A DNA stretch of 16,706 nucleotides from JBOGED01 sp050743625. GTDB lineage: Bacteria > Actinomycetota > Nitriliruptoria > Euzebyales > Egibacteraceae. The stretch lies in NCBI GenBank assembly GCA_050743625.1, contig JBOGED010000013.1, forward strand, positions 1 through 16,706, in the 5' to 3' direction. The position numbers and the translations under genes were made by a program. A model generated the notes under the pieces. It did not search any database and was not told where the DNA came from. It saw nothing but the letters and a program-made list of their open reading frames with translations. Positions 1-7,517 of the stretch are shown in pieces. Within the stretch, counting starts at the first letter, position 1, and every line of letters begins with the position of its first letter.

Positions 1-11
1 GTGGCTCCCTC

Positions 12-35
12 GGCAGGCCGTTGGCCTGCCCTTTT
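12..35 (+). terminator. Rho-independent terminator-like hairpin for a plus-strand gene outside the window
   Basis: A perfect 8-bp stem (GGCAGGCC, 12-19, pairing with GGCCTGCC, 23-30) with a 3-nt loop is followed by CTTTT. This is a classic intrinsic-terminator shape reading rightward. The gene it would end lies to the left of the window. The T run is short and is shared with the next palindrome (32-53), so the two structures may be one composite element. Confidence 0.5.
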
Positions 36-53
36 GCGCGTACGCGCGCAAAA
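32..53. repeat. Palindrome family A, copy 1 (TTTTGCGCG / CGCGCAAAA arms)
   Basis: Two 9-bp arms, TTTTGCGCG (32-40) and CGCGCAAAA (45-53), pair perfectly across a 4-nt spacer TACG. The same structure recurs at 11085-11106 and 11158-11179, and a lone left arm lies at 16617-16625. This copy lies downstream of thiG, where it could help end the thi transcript. No ORF covers it. Confidence 0.7.
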
Positions 54-119
54 CTGAATGGTCCACCACCCACTGCCACTCGCCGAACGAACCCCATGTG
101 CGGAACACGGGACTAGCCG

Positions 120-902
120 TCACGCCACGGGTTCGGCGAGGCCCTCGAAGGATGTGGAGGCCTCGGCGTAGAGACGGCGGGGGATGCGGCCTGCCCGCGC
201 GGCGAGGCGGCCGGCGAGCACGGCGAGGCGCATCGCCTCGGCCATCCGCTCGGGATCTCTGGCGCGGGTCACGGCGCTGGTGAGCAGGACCCCGTCACAG
301 CCCAGCTCCATCGCGATCGCCGCGTCGCTCGCGGTCCCGATGCCGGCGTCCAGGATGATCGGGACGACTGCCTCCTCGACGATGATCCGCAGGTTGTACG
401 GGTTACGGATGCCGGCGCCGCTCCCGATCGGCGAGCCGAGCGGCATCACCGCGGCACAGCCGACGCTCGCGAGCCTTCGGGCGAGCACGGGGTCGTCGTT
501 GGTGTAGGCGAGCACGACGAAGCCCTCGTCGCAGAGCTGCTCGGCGGCGTCGAGCAGGCCTAGGGGGTCGGGCAGCAGCGTCCTGTCGTCGGCGATGACC
601 TCGAGCTTGACCCAGTTGGTGTCCAAGGCGTCCCGCGCGAGCCGGGCGGTCTGCACCGCGTCCCTGGCCGTGAAGCAGCCCGCCGTATTGGGCAGCGGGC
701 GGACCTTGCAGCGGTCGAGCACGTCGAGGACCGAGCCTTGGGCGGTCGGGTCGACGCGGCGCATGGCCACGGTCGCGATCGTGGCGCCCGATGCCTCGAG
801 CGCCCGCTCCAGCCGGTCGAGGCTGGGGGTTCCCCCGGTGCCCATGATCAGCCGCGGACCGATGTCCTCACCTGCGATGACGAAAGGATCTCCTTGCAGC
901 AC
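120..902 (-). CDS. thiG: Thiazole synthase ThiG
   Basis: ThiG condenses 1-deoxy-D-xylulose 5-phosphate, dehydroglycine and the ThiS thiocarboxylate into the thiazole phosphate of thiamin, in the cytosol. The 260-aa product is normal for the family and reads as a TIM-barrel protein: RLIMGTGG near residues 17-24, LPNTAGC at 70-76, NWVKLEVI at 96-103 with K99 as the expected Schiff-base lysine, and the phosphate-binding MPLGSPIGSGAGIRNP around 153-168. I chose the GTG at 902 because it follows an AAGGGGG Shine-Dalgarno at the end of thiS and gives the usual N-terminus. The frame stays open to 971, but that part overlaps thiS and does not resemble ThiG. The start lies 2 nt after the thiS stop, so the two are surely co-translated. 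Confidence 0.97.
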   Translation of the reverse strand: MLQGDPFVIAGEDIGPRLIMGTGGTPSLDRLERALEASGATIATVAMRRVDPTAQGSVLDVLDRCKVRPLPNTAGCFTARDAVQTARLARDALDTNWVKLEVIADDRTLLPDPLGLLDAAEQLCDEGFVVLAYTNDDPVLARRLASVGCAAVMPLGSPIGSGAGIRNPYNLRIIVEEAVVPIILDAGIGTASDAAIAMELGCDGVLLTSAVTRARDPERMAEAMRLAVLAGRLAARAGRIPRRLYAEASTSFEGLAEPVA

Positions 903-904
903 GG

Positions 905-1108
905 TCAACCCCCTTGCACGGCACCAAGCACCTCGACGCGATCGCCGTCCTCCAACCTCTGTTGTTCCCACTTCCCGCGCGGGACCACCGCTCCGTTCAC
1001 CGCGACCGCCACCCCGGGACGGGCGGGATCATGGCCGAGGTCGGCGACGAGGTCGGCGACGGTCCCGCCCCGGGGGACTGGCCCCTCCACCCCATTCGTG
1101 ACGATCAT
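905..1108 (-). CDS. thiS: Sulfur carrier protein ThiS
   Basis: A 67-aa ubiquitin-like sulfur carrier. After adenylation and sulfur transfer its C-terminal glycine carries the thiocarboxylate used by ThiG. The protein ends in the required Gly-Gly (VQGG). The body shows the family pattern: MIVTNGV at the start, TVADLVADLG, VAVAVNGAVVPRGKW and LEDGDRVEVLGAVQGG. The ATG at 1108 overlaps the thiO stop in an ATGA (4 bp), and thiG starts 2 nt downstream. The adenylyltransferase (ThiF/MoeB type) that would activate it is not in this window. Confidence 0.95.
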   Translation of the reverse strand: MIVTNGVEGPVPRGGTVADLVADLGHDPARPGVAVAVNGAVVPRGKWEQQRLEDGDRVEVLGAVQGG

Positions 1109-2241
1109 GGGAAGCGGTCCGGGGCGAAGGGTGCGGCCTGGTCGGGCAGCTTCCCGGTGTCGAGCAGCTCGACGACGAGGTCGGCCGTGATCGGCGTGAG
1201 GAGCACCCCGTTGCGGTAGTGGCCGGTCGCGAGGACCAACCCGTCGAGAGATGGCGCGGCCCCGATCAGCGGCGCGTTGTCCGGTGTTCCGGGCCGCAGT
1301 CCCACCGCGACCTCGACGAAGTCGAGCTCGGCGATGTCGGGCAGCAACTCGCGCGCATCACGGAGCAGGTCTCCGACCGCGCCGGCCGTCGGCGTCACGT
1401 CGAAGCCCTGCTCCTCGACGGTCGCGCCGACGACGACCCGCCCGTCGGGACGGCTCACGATGTAGCAATCCAACCCCCGGACGTTCCGCGTGGCGAGCGG
1501 CGCTGGCCCCCGCAGGTGCAGCAGCTGGCCTTTCACCGGCCGGACCGGTGGCAACGATCGTGGGTCCACGCCAGCGAGTTGCCCCGACCAGCAACCGGCC
1601 GCCAGGACGACATACCCAGCCACGATCTCGCCGCCCCCCTCCAGCCGTACCCCGGTCACACGCTCCCCGCTCGCGAGCAGGCCGGCGACCCGTGCCGGTC
1701 GAGTCTCGACGCCCGCCTGGCCGCACGCCGCCTTCAGCGCGGCGATGCAGGCGCGGTTGTCGACCTGGTGGTCGGCGGGTGCGAGGAGGCCACCGCGCAC
1801 ACTGGGCGCTAGGCTCGGCTCGAGCGCGCGAAGGTCGCGGCTGCGCAAGAGCTCGACGTCCAGGCCGAGCTCGCGTTGGAACCGCAACAGCTCGTCGAGC
1901 GCCGCGCGGTCGTCGGCGTCGCGGGCGACGAACACGGTGCCGCACTCACGGTAACCGGGGTCACGGCCCGACACCTCGGCCAGCTCCCCCGCGAATGAGC
2001 GCCACCGATCCTTCGCCTCAAGGTTGAGCTGGAGCAACGCCTCTTCGCCGTAGTGCACCTCGGTGACCGGCGCGAGCATCCCCGCCGCGGCCCAAGAGGC
2101 CCACCCGGGGACCCCGTGGTCAGGGCCAGGATCGCATAGCGTGACCGCCATACCCGCTCCAGCGGCGCGCCACGAGACCGCGAGCCCGATGAGGCCCCCA
2201 CCGATCACGACCACGTCGGGATGTTGGGAGGCGGGACTCAT
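1105..2241 (-). CDS. thiO: Glycine oxidase ThiO (FAD-dependent)
   Basis: A 378-aa flavoprotein that oxidises glycine to the imine (dehydroglycine) used in thiazole synthesis. The N-terminal Rossmann motif VVVIGGGLIGLAVSWRAA (about residues 10-27) binds FAD. PVKGQLLHLRG, YIVSRPDGRVVVGATVEEQGFD-type sequence and the C-terminal GLRPGTPDNAPLIG...ATGHYRNGVLL block are typical of the DAO/ThiO family. The frame extends upstream to 2463, but that stretch is out-of-frame overlap with the 119-aa gene. The ATG at 2241 gives the canonical N-terminus. The 3' end overlaps thiS by 4 bp. Its place in a thi operon supports ThiO rather than another amine oxidase. Confidence 0.95.
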   Translation of the reverse strand: MSPASQHPDVVVIGGGLIGLAVSWRAAGAGMAVTLCDPGPDHGVPGWASWAAAGMLAPVTEVHYGEEALLQLNLEAKDRWRSFAGELAEVSGRDPGYRECGTVFVARDADDRAALDELLRFQRELGLDVELLRSRDLRALEPSLAPSVRGGLLAPADHQVDNRACIAALKAACGQAGVETRPARVAGLLASGERVTGVRLEGGGEIVAGYVVLAAGCWSGQLAGVDPRSLPPVRPVKGQLLHLRGPAPLATRNVRGLDCYIVSRPDGRVVVGATVEEQGFDVTPTAGAVGDLLRDARELLPDIAELDFVEVAVGLRPGTPDNAPLIGAAPSLDGLVLATGHYRNGVLLTPITADLVVELLDTGKLPDQAAPFAPDRFP

Positions 2242-2254
2242 CTCAAGAACGCAC

Positions 2255-2614
2255 CTACAGCGCCGGATCGGCGAGGTCCAGGTTGGACAGCTGCTTCTCC
2301 AACCGGCCGACCTCCACGGCGACGGCCTCGAGGTCGCGGCCGATGCGCACGTCGTATTGAGGGTAGAGGATCTGGAAGCTGGTCTCGGCCGCGCCGATCT
2401 GCCACCCGCTGTCCTCGCAGAACGTGCCCAGATCGAACTCCCAGGTGAACAACAGCTCGTCACCGTAGTCGTGCACCCACTCGGTCAGGTACCGGTTGGG
2501 CTTGCGGGCAAACTGCGTGACTCCCCGCCGGTCCCGCTGCATGAGCACGAACCCAAGCGAGGCCAGCTCCTGCGGAAATTCATCCGTCACGACCCCTACG
2601 ATACCCGCGTCCAC
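2255..2614 (-). CDS. Conserved hypothetical protein leading the thiO-thiS-thiG operon
   Basis: A 119-aa acidic, aromatic-rich soluble protein with no signal peptide or membrane segment and no catalytic motif I recognise. Its sequence includes FPQELASLGFVLMQRDRR, FARKPNRYLTEWVHDYGDEL and a C-terminal helix-like region rich in Glu and Leu (DLEAVAVEVGRLEKQLSNL). The GTG at 2614 follows AAAGGA with a 6-nt spacer, which decides this start over the longer open frame running into the kinase gene. It ends 13 nt before thiO, so it is probably the first gene of the thi operon. A role in thiamin metabolism rests only on this position. Confidence 0.75.
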   Translation of the reverse strand: MDAGIVGVVTDEFPQELASLGFVLMQRDRRGVTQFARKPNRYLTEWVHDYGDELLFTWEFDLGTFCEDSGWQIGAAETSFQILYPQYDVRIGRDLEAVAVEVGRLEKQLSNLDLADPAL

Positions 2615-2642
2615 CCCTTGTCCTTTCTGCCAGGCGGACCCG

Positions 2643-2648
2643 GTAGAC
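2643..2648 (+). promoter_or_regulatory. Possible -10 box of the kinase gene
   Basis: TAGACT sits 11 nt before the kinase ATG, in the 45-bp gap shared with the divergent thi operon. There is no purine-rich ribosome site before that ATG. If this is a -10 element, transcription would start about 4-5 nt before the ATG, giving a near-leaderless mRNA. No -35 at good spacing is visible, so the call is weak. Confidence 0.3.
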
Positions 2649-2659
2649 TTGATCTCATC

Positions 2660-4573
2660 ATGAGTCGGACGAGGTCGGGGCCGAGTGAGGCCTTGCTCGG
2701 GGGAAGGTACCGGCTCGGGTCGCGGATCGGGTCCGGTGGGATGGCGACGATCTACCGGGCATGGGATACCACGCTCGAGCGTGACGTTGCCGTGAAGGTG
2801 ATCCACGAGCATCTCGCCGACGACTCGGAGGTCCGCGGCCGGTTCCACCACGAGGCGCGTCACGCCGCTGCCCTCGTTCATCCCCATATCGTCGCCGTGT
2901 ATGACCAGGGCATCGATGCGCTTCCGAACGGCGCGGGGGGGACACCGCTGCCCTACATGGTGATGGAGCTGATCGACGGACCGTCCCTTCGCGAGGTGCT
3001 CCACCGGCAGGGCCGGCTGTCACCCGCCGAGGTGCTCGCGGTCGTGCTGCCGGTCTGCGACGCGCTCATGCGCGCGCATACCTGCGGGGTCGTGCATCGC
3101 GACATCAAGCCCGAGAACGTGCTCATTGGGGAGGGTGGGCTTCCGAAGGTCGCGGACTTCGGGATCGCCCATGCGATCAGCGCCACCTCCCAGACGACTA
3201 CGGGCACGCTGATCGGCAGCGTCCACTATCTGGCGCCCGAGCTGATCCAGGGCCGCCAGTCGAGCCCGGCCTCCGACCAGTACGCGGTGGGCGTGCTCCT
3301 GTTCGAGCTGCTCACCGGGCGTAAACCGCTGCCGGCGGACACGGCCATGGGGGTCGTGGCGCGCCACGCCCAAGAGCCGATCCCGCCGCCCAGCAGATTT
3401 ACCGCCCACGTCCCCGCCGCACTCGACCAGGTGGTTCTCCGGGCTACCGCCTTAGACGCGAGCCGGCGCTTCCCCGATCTGCTCGCGCTCGCCGCCGCGC
3501 TGCGGTCCGCCGTCCCGGCCGGCGCCGAGCCAGTCGACGTCGGCGGCAACCACACGCTCGTGATCCCGGCGACCGGGCTGGATCGCTGGCCTGCGATGCC
3601 GGTCGAGGTGGGGCGGCTGCGGCTGGGCGGCCCGCCGTCTTGGCGTCCGTCCGGCGCGACCGCACGCGTCCTGGCACTGCTCTTGGTGCTCGCCCTCGGG
3701 ATCGGCCTCTACACGGTCTGGGATCGGGTGGCCGGGCCGGTGCGGACGGTGCCCGCGCTCACGGGCATGACTCTCCAGCAAGCGGCCGGCACCCTTGACC
3801 GGCTCGGCCTGCTCTTCGCCGAGGCCGCCGCGCAACCCTCCCTGCGCGTTCCCGAGGGCAGCGTGGTCTCGCACGAGCCGCCGCCCGGCACCCGGCTGCG
3901 CCGCGGTGAGACGGTCACGATCGTCGTGTCCTCGGGCCCCGCGGTGGTGGAGATGCCGCGAGTCCTTGGGCTGACCGAGGACCAGGCGCGTGAAGTGCTA
4001 TCGAGGCATGGGTTCACGGTCGCGCGCGAGGAGGGCTACAGCGACACGGCTGAGGAGGGGATCGTCGATGCCCAGCTGCCTGAGGCCGGCGCACCTATCC
4101 GCGAAGGCTCGGGATCCGAGGTCGCGATCCATGTCTCGATGGGCAAGGAGCCGGTCGAGGTACCGGACCTCACCGGGTCCAGCCGGGTCGAGGCCGAGGC
4201 GCTGCTGGAAGATGCGCGGCTAGAGGGCTCGTTCACGAAGGAGTACAGCGACGACGTGCCGGTCGAGGGCGATGTCGTGCGGCAATCGATCGGCGGCGGC
4301 ACGACGGTCGAGGTGGGCACGACGGTCGAGGTCGTCGTGTCGAACGGCCCGCTGACCGTCAGGATGCCCGACGTGCGCGGCATGCCGGTCACCGAGGCCA
4401 AAGCCGCACTCGAGGCCGAAGGGTTCGCCGTCACCGTCTCCGGTCAACCCCGCCGGAGCTTTGGTCCCCTCGATTTCGGCCGGCTGGGGCGAGTCGAAGA
4501 CCAAGCCCCACGGCCGGGAGCCGACGTACGGCGCGGCGAGGAGATCGTGCTCGTCACCTACGTGGGCGGCTGA
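2660..4573 (+). CDS. PknB-type Ser/Thr protein kinase with four PASTA domains
   Basis: A 637-aa membrane kinase. The cytoplasmic kinase domain spans about residues 17-280: glycine-rich loop GSGGMATIYRA, ATP lysine K46 (VAVKV), helix-C E65, catalytic HRDIKPEN with D148, DFG at 167-169, a Thr-rich activation loop (TTTGTLIG) and LAPE at 191-194. A Pro-rich linker precedes one TM segment (about 336-355). Four extracellular PASTA repeats follow (about 361-427, 428-496, 497-564, 565-636). In the family, PASTA repeats sense peptidoglycan fragments or lipid II and the kinase controls growth and division. The usual partners (phosphatase, rodA, pbpA, FHA proteins) are absent, so I give no firm symbol. 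The ATG at 2660 lacks a Shine-Dalgarno. The last 16 bp overlap the convergent zinc-ribbon gene. Confidence 0.95.
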   Translation: MSRTRSGPSEALLGGRYRLGSRIGSGGMATIYRAWDTTLERDVAVKVIHEHLADDSEVRGRFHHEARHAAALVHPHIVAVYDQGIDALPNGAGGTPLPYMVMELIDGPSLREVLHRQGRLSPAEVLAVVLPVCDALMRAHTCGVVHRDIKPENVLIGEGGLPKVADFGIAHAISATSQTTTGTLIGSVHYLAPELIQGRQSSPASDQYAVGVLLFELLTGRKPLPADTAMGVVARHAQEPIPPPSRFTAHVPAALDQVVLRATALDASRRFPDLLALAAALRSAVPAGAEPVDVGGNHTLVIPATGLDRWPAMPVEVGRLRLGGPPSWRPSGATARVLALLLVLALGIGLYTVWDRVAGPVRTVPALTGMTLQQAAGTLDRLGLLFAEAAAQPSLRVPEGSVVSHEPPPGTRLRRGETVTIVVSSGPAVVEMPRVLGLTEDQAREVLSRHGFTVAREEGYSDTAEEGIVDAQLPEAGAPIREGSGSEVAIHVSMGKEPVEVPDLTGSSRVEAEALLEDARLEGSFTKEYSDDVPVEGDVVRQSIGGGTTVEVGTTVEVVVSNGPLTVRMPDVRGMPVTEAKAALEAEGFAVTVSGQPRRSFGPLDFGRLGRVEDQAPRPGADVRRGEEIVLVTYVGG

Positions 4574-5403
4574 GCGGCGCGGCCGTAGACCTCGATCTCG
4601 CTGAGCGCCGTGTCGGGGTACCGATCTCCCGGGAAGATCGCGTCGACGGTGAGACGGATCGTGCGGGTGCTGACCGGCTGTGGAAAGTCGACGGCCTGAG
4701 ACCCCGTGACGCTGAGGAGCTCGACCGTGAAGCGGCGGCTGCCCGCGTCGATCAGCAGGCGCCGCACACGCCCGTTCTGCGTGAATTGTGCGCCCTTCTG
4801 GTAGCCATTCCAGACAAGCAGGCGAGTGATCCTCGCCTCGTCGCGCAGGTGTAGCTCGACCCACTCCCCCACGGCGCCTCGCGCGCCCTCGTTCCAGGCC
4901 GTGGACGGATCGCCGTCCAGCAGGTTGGCGGCCTCGTAGGTGACCCGGCCGGCCGGCGGCAGCGTCGACGAGGCGTCGATCGACCTGACCTCCAATGAGG
5001 CGGAGTTGGTCGTAGGCGCCGCCGGCGACGGGAGGATTCCCGCGCCACGAGCGCCGAGCAGCACGAGCACCACGATCACGGTCAGCAGCCCCGCGGTGAC
5101 GGTGACGACCAGCAACAGCCGCCAGGACTCAGGTTCGGCTTGGGTGACCGCGAGGGCTGGCGGGGGCACCGAACTGGGCGGCGCATCGGGGTCTAGCGCC
5201 GACCGGCAGCGGCCACATACGGTCCGGCTCGCCGCGTTGGTGGCTCCGCAGTGCGGGCATGCCGTCAGCCGGACGACCGGTGGAGGCAATAGGGCCGCCG
5301 TGTTCCCGGAGCCAGGCTTGCGCAGGTCGTACCCGCAGATCGTGCAGAAGTTAGGCCGGGGAGCGGAGGGCATGGACTCGCCGCAGCGAGGACACGGCGT
5401 CAC
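4558..5403 (-). CDS. Zinc-ribbon membrane protein with C-terminal discoidin-like domain
   Basis: A 281-aa protein. Two N-terminal zinc ribbons are formed by C4/C7/C20/C23 and C49/C52/C63/C66. A Pro-rich linker, one TM helix (about 94-117) and a small-residue linker follow. The C-terminal domain (about 140-274) has the F5/8C/discoidin look: LLDGDPSTAWNEGA, WVELHL, RITRLLVWNGYQKG and a final SEIEVYGRA. Such domains bind glycans or surfaces, and similar proteins are named after a NADase-type glycan-binding domain. The ribbons should face the cytosol and the discoidin domain the outside. The GTG at 5403 overlaps the type III PKS stop in GTGA, so it is translationally coupled to that gene. Its 3' end runs 16 bp into the kinase gene. 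Exact function unknown. Confidence 0.88.
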   Translation of the reverse strand: MTPCPRCGESMPSAPRPNFCTICGYDLRKPGSGNTAALLPPPVVRLTACPHCGATNAASRTVCGRCRSALDPDAPPSSVPPPALAVTQAEPESWRLLLVVTVTAGLLTVIVVLVLLGARGAGILPSPAAPTTNSASLEVRSIDASSTLPPAGRVTYEAANLLDGDPSTAWNEGARGAVGEWVELHLRDEARITRLLVWNGYQKGAQFTQNGRVRRLLIDAGSRRFTVELLSVTGSQAVDFPQPVSTRTIRLTVDAIFPGDRYPDTALSEIEVYGRAAQPPT

Positions 5404-6449
5404 CGCTCGACCACCCGCAACAGCGCGGCGTAGATGGTGAGGCCGGGACCGAAGGCCAGGCACACGACCGGGTCGCCGCCACGCAGGTCAGTCCGCAGGC
5501 GATCCAGGATCAGCAGCACGGTGGCGGACGAGCAGTTGCCGTGGTCCCGCAGCACCTCACGCGAGGCCGCCACCGCGGCCCGGGCCAGCCCGAGCCGGCG
5601 CGCGACGACGTCGACGATCCGCGGTCCCCCGGGATGGATCGCCCAACCCGCGACGTCATCCACGACCAACCCGTGAGCGGCCAGCAGGTCGCCAACGACC
5701 TCGGCGACATGCTGGTCCAGCACTCGGGGAACGTCGGGGGACAGCCCCATGCGGAAGCCCATGTCGGTAACGTCCCAGGTCATCAGCTCAGCATGCGGCG
5801 CGTCGGTGCGAGCGACGACATCGACAACCTCTAATCCCGGTCCTGCCCCCGAGTCGCGGGCGGTGAGGACGAGCGCGGCGGCCGCGTCGGAGAACAGCGC
5901 GTGCGAGACGATCTGATCGACGTCGGTCGTCGCCGGTTGGATATGGAGGCTGGTGAGCTCGAGGCACAGCAACACCGCGACTTGGCCGCGGGCAACGGCG
6001 GCGTCCGTGACGGTGACCAGGCCGGGAAGCGCCGCGTAGCAGCCCATGTGCCCCACCGCGAGGCGCTGGACGTCAGGGCGCATCCCCAGGTCTCGGGCGA
6101 GCAGGATGTCCAGGCCTGGAGTGGCGTAGCCGGTGCAGCTCACGATGGCGAGCAGGTCGACGTCCTGGGGCTTCAGCACGGCGTCGGCAAGGCAACTCGA
6201 AAGCGCGGCCTTCCCCAGCGGCACGGCCTCAGCCATGAAGCGTCGCATCCGGGCGGCGGTTCCCCACGTCGACAGGTCCTCGTCCCGCGGGTCGACGACG
6301 CCGTGCCTCGTACGCACCCCCGACCGGAACCACAGGCGCTGGGCGAGGGGACTCCTCCCGTAGTGCTCGGAGAAGAAGCCCTCCCACAACGCGTCCTGGC
6401 GGAGGACGCCCGGGTACGCAACGCCGAGCCCGGTGATCGCCGCCCTCAC
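5400..6449 (-). CDS. Type III polyketide synthase (chalcone/stilbene synthase family)
   Basis: A 349-aa homodimeric ketosynthase-type enzyme that extends an acyl-CoA starter with malonyl-CoA and cyclises the product, in the cytosol. The full catalytic triad is visible: C137 in GHMGCYAALPG, H272 in WAIHPGGPRIVD and N305 in HGNCSSATV. The C-terminal GFGPG-loop equivalent reads LAFGPGLTIY (331-340). The GTG at 6449 overlaps the methyltransferase stop (GTGA). The open frame upstream to 6599 lies wholly inside the methyltransferase gene and was rejected. Bacterial relatives next to methyltransferases make alkylresorcinols or alkylpyrones. The substrate here is not predictable by eye. Confidence 0.95.
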   Translation of the reverse strand: MRAAITGLGVAYPGVLRQDALWEGFFSEHYGRSPLAQRLWFRSGVRTRHGVVDPRDEDLSTWGTAARMRRFMAEAVPLGKAALSSCLADAVLKPQDVDLLAIVSCTGYATPGLDILLARDLGMRPDVQRLAVGHMGCYAALPGLVTVTDAAVARGQVAVLLCLELTSLHIQPATTDVDQIVSHALFSDAAAALVLTARDSGAGPGLEVVDVVARTDAPHAELMTWDVTDMGFRMGLSPDVPRVLDQHVAEVVGDLLAAHGLVVDDVAGWAIHPGGPRIVDVVARRLGLARAAVAASREVLRDHGNCSSATVLLILDRLRTDLRGGDPVVCLAFGPGLTIYAALLRVVER

Positions 6450-7147
6450 TGCTTGATCCCTATCCCCTGGTAGACCGCCGCCAGCGAGCGCGTCGGCAGC
6501 ATGCGCACCGAGCGGCGCCGGCGTACAAGGAAGGCGAGGTACTCCGGCACCGAGAATCGCAGCCCACTGACGTGGAGGCCGATCCCATGCCGCCGGCACA
6601 GCGCCTGAAGCCGGTCCGGTCGGACGAACAGGGCGGGATCGTGGCAGTAGCGAGGCGGAGCGCCAGGCAACCGCTCACCCACGATGACCAGCGAAAACCG
6701 CGCCCACCACGTCGCGTTGATCGTGTCGCACACCAGCGTCCCGCCAGGCCGCAACAGGCGCCCGATCTCGGATACGGTGCCTTCGAGGTCCCGCACATGC
6801 TCGAAGATCTCGCCCGCCAGGACGACGTCGGCGACCTCGTCGGCCAAGGGCACCGCGGTCACGTCGCCACGCACGGCCTGGATGCCATGCGCCGCCGCGA
6901 TCTCGATCGCCGTCGGCGACAGATCCACGCCAACGTGCTGGTAGCCACGAACGTATTGCGCCATCAGCCCGCCCCCGCAGGCGAGGTCCACAAGCACCGC
7001 GCCCTCACGCGACGGCGTCGGGATCAGCCGCGCCCGCGCGGCGGCGAGCCAGTGCAGCCCGGCGAACTCGCCGTCCGGCTTCCACCACTCCCCCGCCAGG
7101 TCGTCATACTGCGCAAGATCGTTGCGGGAGCGCAGTCTCGTCGTCAC
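6446..7147 (-). CDS. Class I SAM-dependent methyltransferase, UbiG-like
   Basis: A 233-aa protein. SAM-binding motif I reads VLVDLACGGGLMAQ (51-64), followed by the acidic VGVDLSPTAIEIA strand (72-84), GDVTAVPLADEVADVVLAGEIFEHV (94-118) and LLRPGGTLVCDTIN (131-144). The start NDLAQYDDLAGEWW matches the N-terminus of UbiG-type O-methyltransferases, which act on polyprenylated or alkylated phenols. A hydroxyl of the neighbouring type III PKS product is the most sensible substrate, by inference. The start is a GTG at 7147 with no good ribosome site; I keep it because the conserved part begins only a few residues later. First gene of a three-gene operon. Confidence 0.9.
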   Translation of the reverse strand: MTTRLRSRNDLAQYDDLAGEWWKPDGEFAGLHWLAAARARLIPTPSREGAVLVDLACGGGLMAQYVRGYQHVGVDLSPTAIEIAAAHGIQAVRGDVTAVPLADEVADVVLAGEIFEHVRDLEGTVSEIGRLLRPGGTLVCDTINATWWARFSLVIVGERLPGAPPRYCHDPALFVRPDRLQALCRRHGIGLHVSGLRFSVPEYLAFLVRRRRSVRMLPTRSLAAVYQGIGIKQ

Positions 7148-7209
7148 GCCGTGACGCTACCAATTCAGGGCGCGGAGCACGCTTTGCTCTGCCCCCTCGC
7201 GCCAGACTT

Positions 7210-7234
7210 TCCTGCACTGTGCAGAATTATGCCG
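7210..7234. repeat. Palindrome family B, copy 1
   Basis: This 25-bp stretch begins TCCTGCACTGTGCAG (containing the perfect palindrome CTGCAC-T-GTGCAG) and ends in ATTATGCCG. It matches the reverse complement of 15167-15191 with one mismatch. Rightward the symmetry continues loosely to about 7250 (TGCCG, 4 nt, CGGCA). It lies in the gap between the UbiG-like methyltransferase gene and arsM. Confidence 0.7.
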
Positions 7235-7262
7235 ATAACGGCAGAAGTCTCAATGAGGACGC

Positions 7263-7409
7263 CTACGCGCCGCTGGCGCCTACCTCGTCGGCCCATACGG
7301 TCATGGATCGTAGCTGGGGTGCGCCGTACGTCGTCACCATCGCCACGTCGAGCGCGTCGCGGCCCCGGCCGATCACGACCCGCCCGATCCGCCATGGTGC
7401 AGGAAGGCG
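7263..7409 (-). pseudogene. Possible remnant of a high-GC3 coding region, unknown product
   Basis: The minus frame ending in TAG at 7263 reads as plausible actinobacterial protein (APWRIGRVVIGRGRD, then LDVAMVTTYGAPQLRS) with mostly G or C at third codon positions. No good start codon or ribosome site is present: the frame opens at a TTG near 7478, inside an inverted repeat. It may be the 3' piece of a lost gene. I do not recognise the family. The rest of the 370-bp gap (7148-7517) holds repeats but no other supportable gene. Confidence 0.3.
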
Positions 7410-7504
7410 CAGCGTTCCTTCGAATGCGGAGGATTGTTGCGTCCTCCGACCGGCCCGCGGGTTTTGACCTGCAAACAATCCTGAAGGATCCGGAGGAATG
7501 CTGC
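7409..7504. repeat. Imperfect long inverted repeat downstream of arsM
   Basis: The left arm 7409-7441 (GCAGCGTTCCTTCGAAT ... AGGATTGTT) and the reverse complement of the right arm 7472-7504 (GCAGCATTCCTCCGGAT ... AGGATTGTT) share both ends, with a divergent middle and one indel. The spacer is 30 bp. The left arm also contributes a small hairpin (GGAGGA ... TCCTCC, about 7428-7447). It could be a terminator-like structure or the decayed ends of a small mobile element. Confidence 0.5.
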
Positions 7505-7517
7505 AGTGTGACCGCGC

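Noticed and set aside
2242..2463. Longer thiO start
   Set aside because: The added 74 residues are a frame shadow of the 119-aa gene and lie before the FAD-binding N-terminus.
2615..2659. TPP riboswitch before the thi operon
   Set aside because: The gap is only 45 bp and shows no thi-box sequence; too short for a TPP aptamer.
2063..2660. Extended N-terminus of the kinase ORF (frame open from 2063)
   Set aside because: It covers the thiO and 119-aa genes on the other strand, its peptide has no kinase features, and the ATG at 2660 gives the usual PknB start.
6450..6599. Longer N-terminus of the type III PKS
   Set aside because: It lies inside the UbiG-like methyltransferase coding region; the GTGA overlap at 6449 is the better start.
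7165..7395. 76-aa ORF starting MADRAGRDRPG
   Set aside because: Arg-rich shadow frame running through the family B repeat; the overlapping frame 7263-7478 looks more protein-like.
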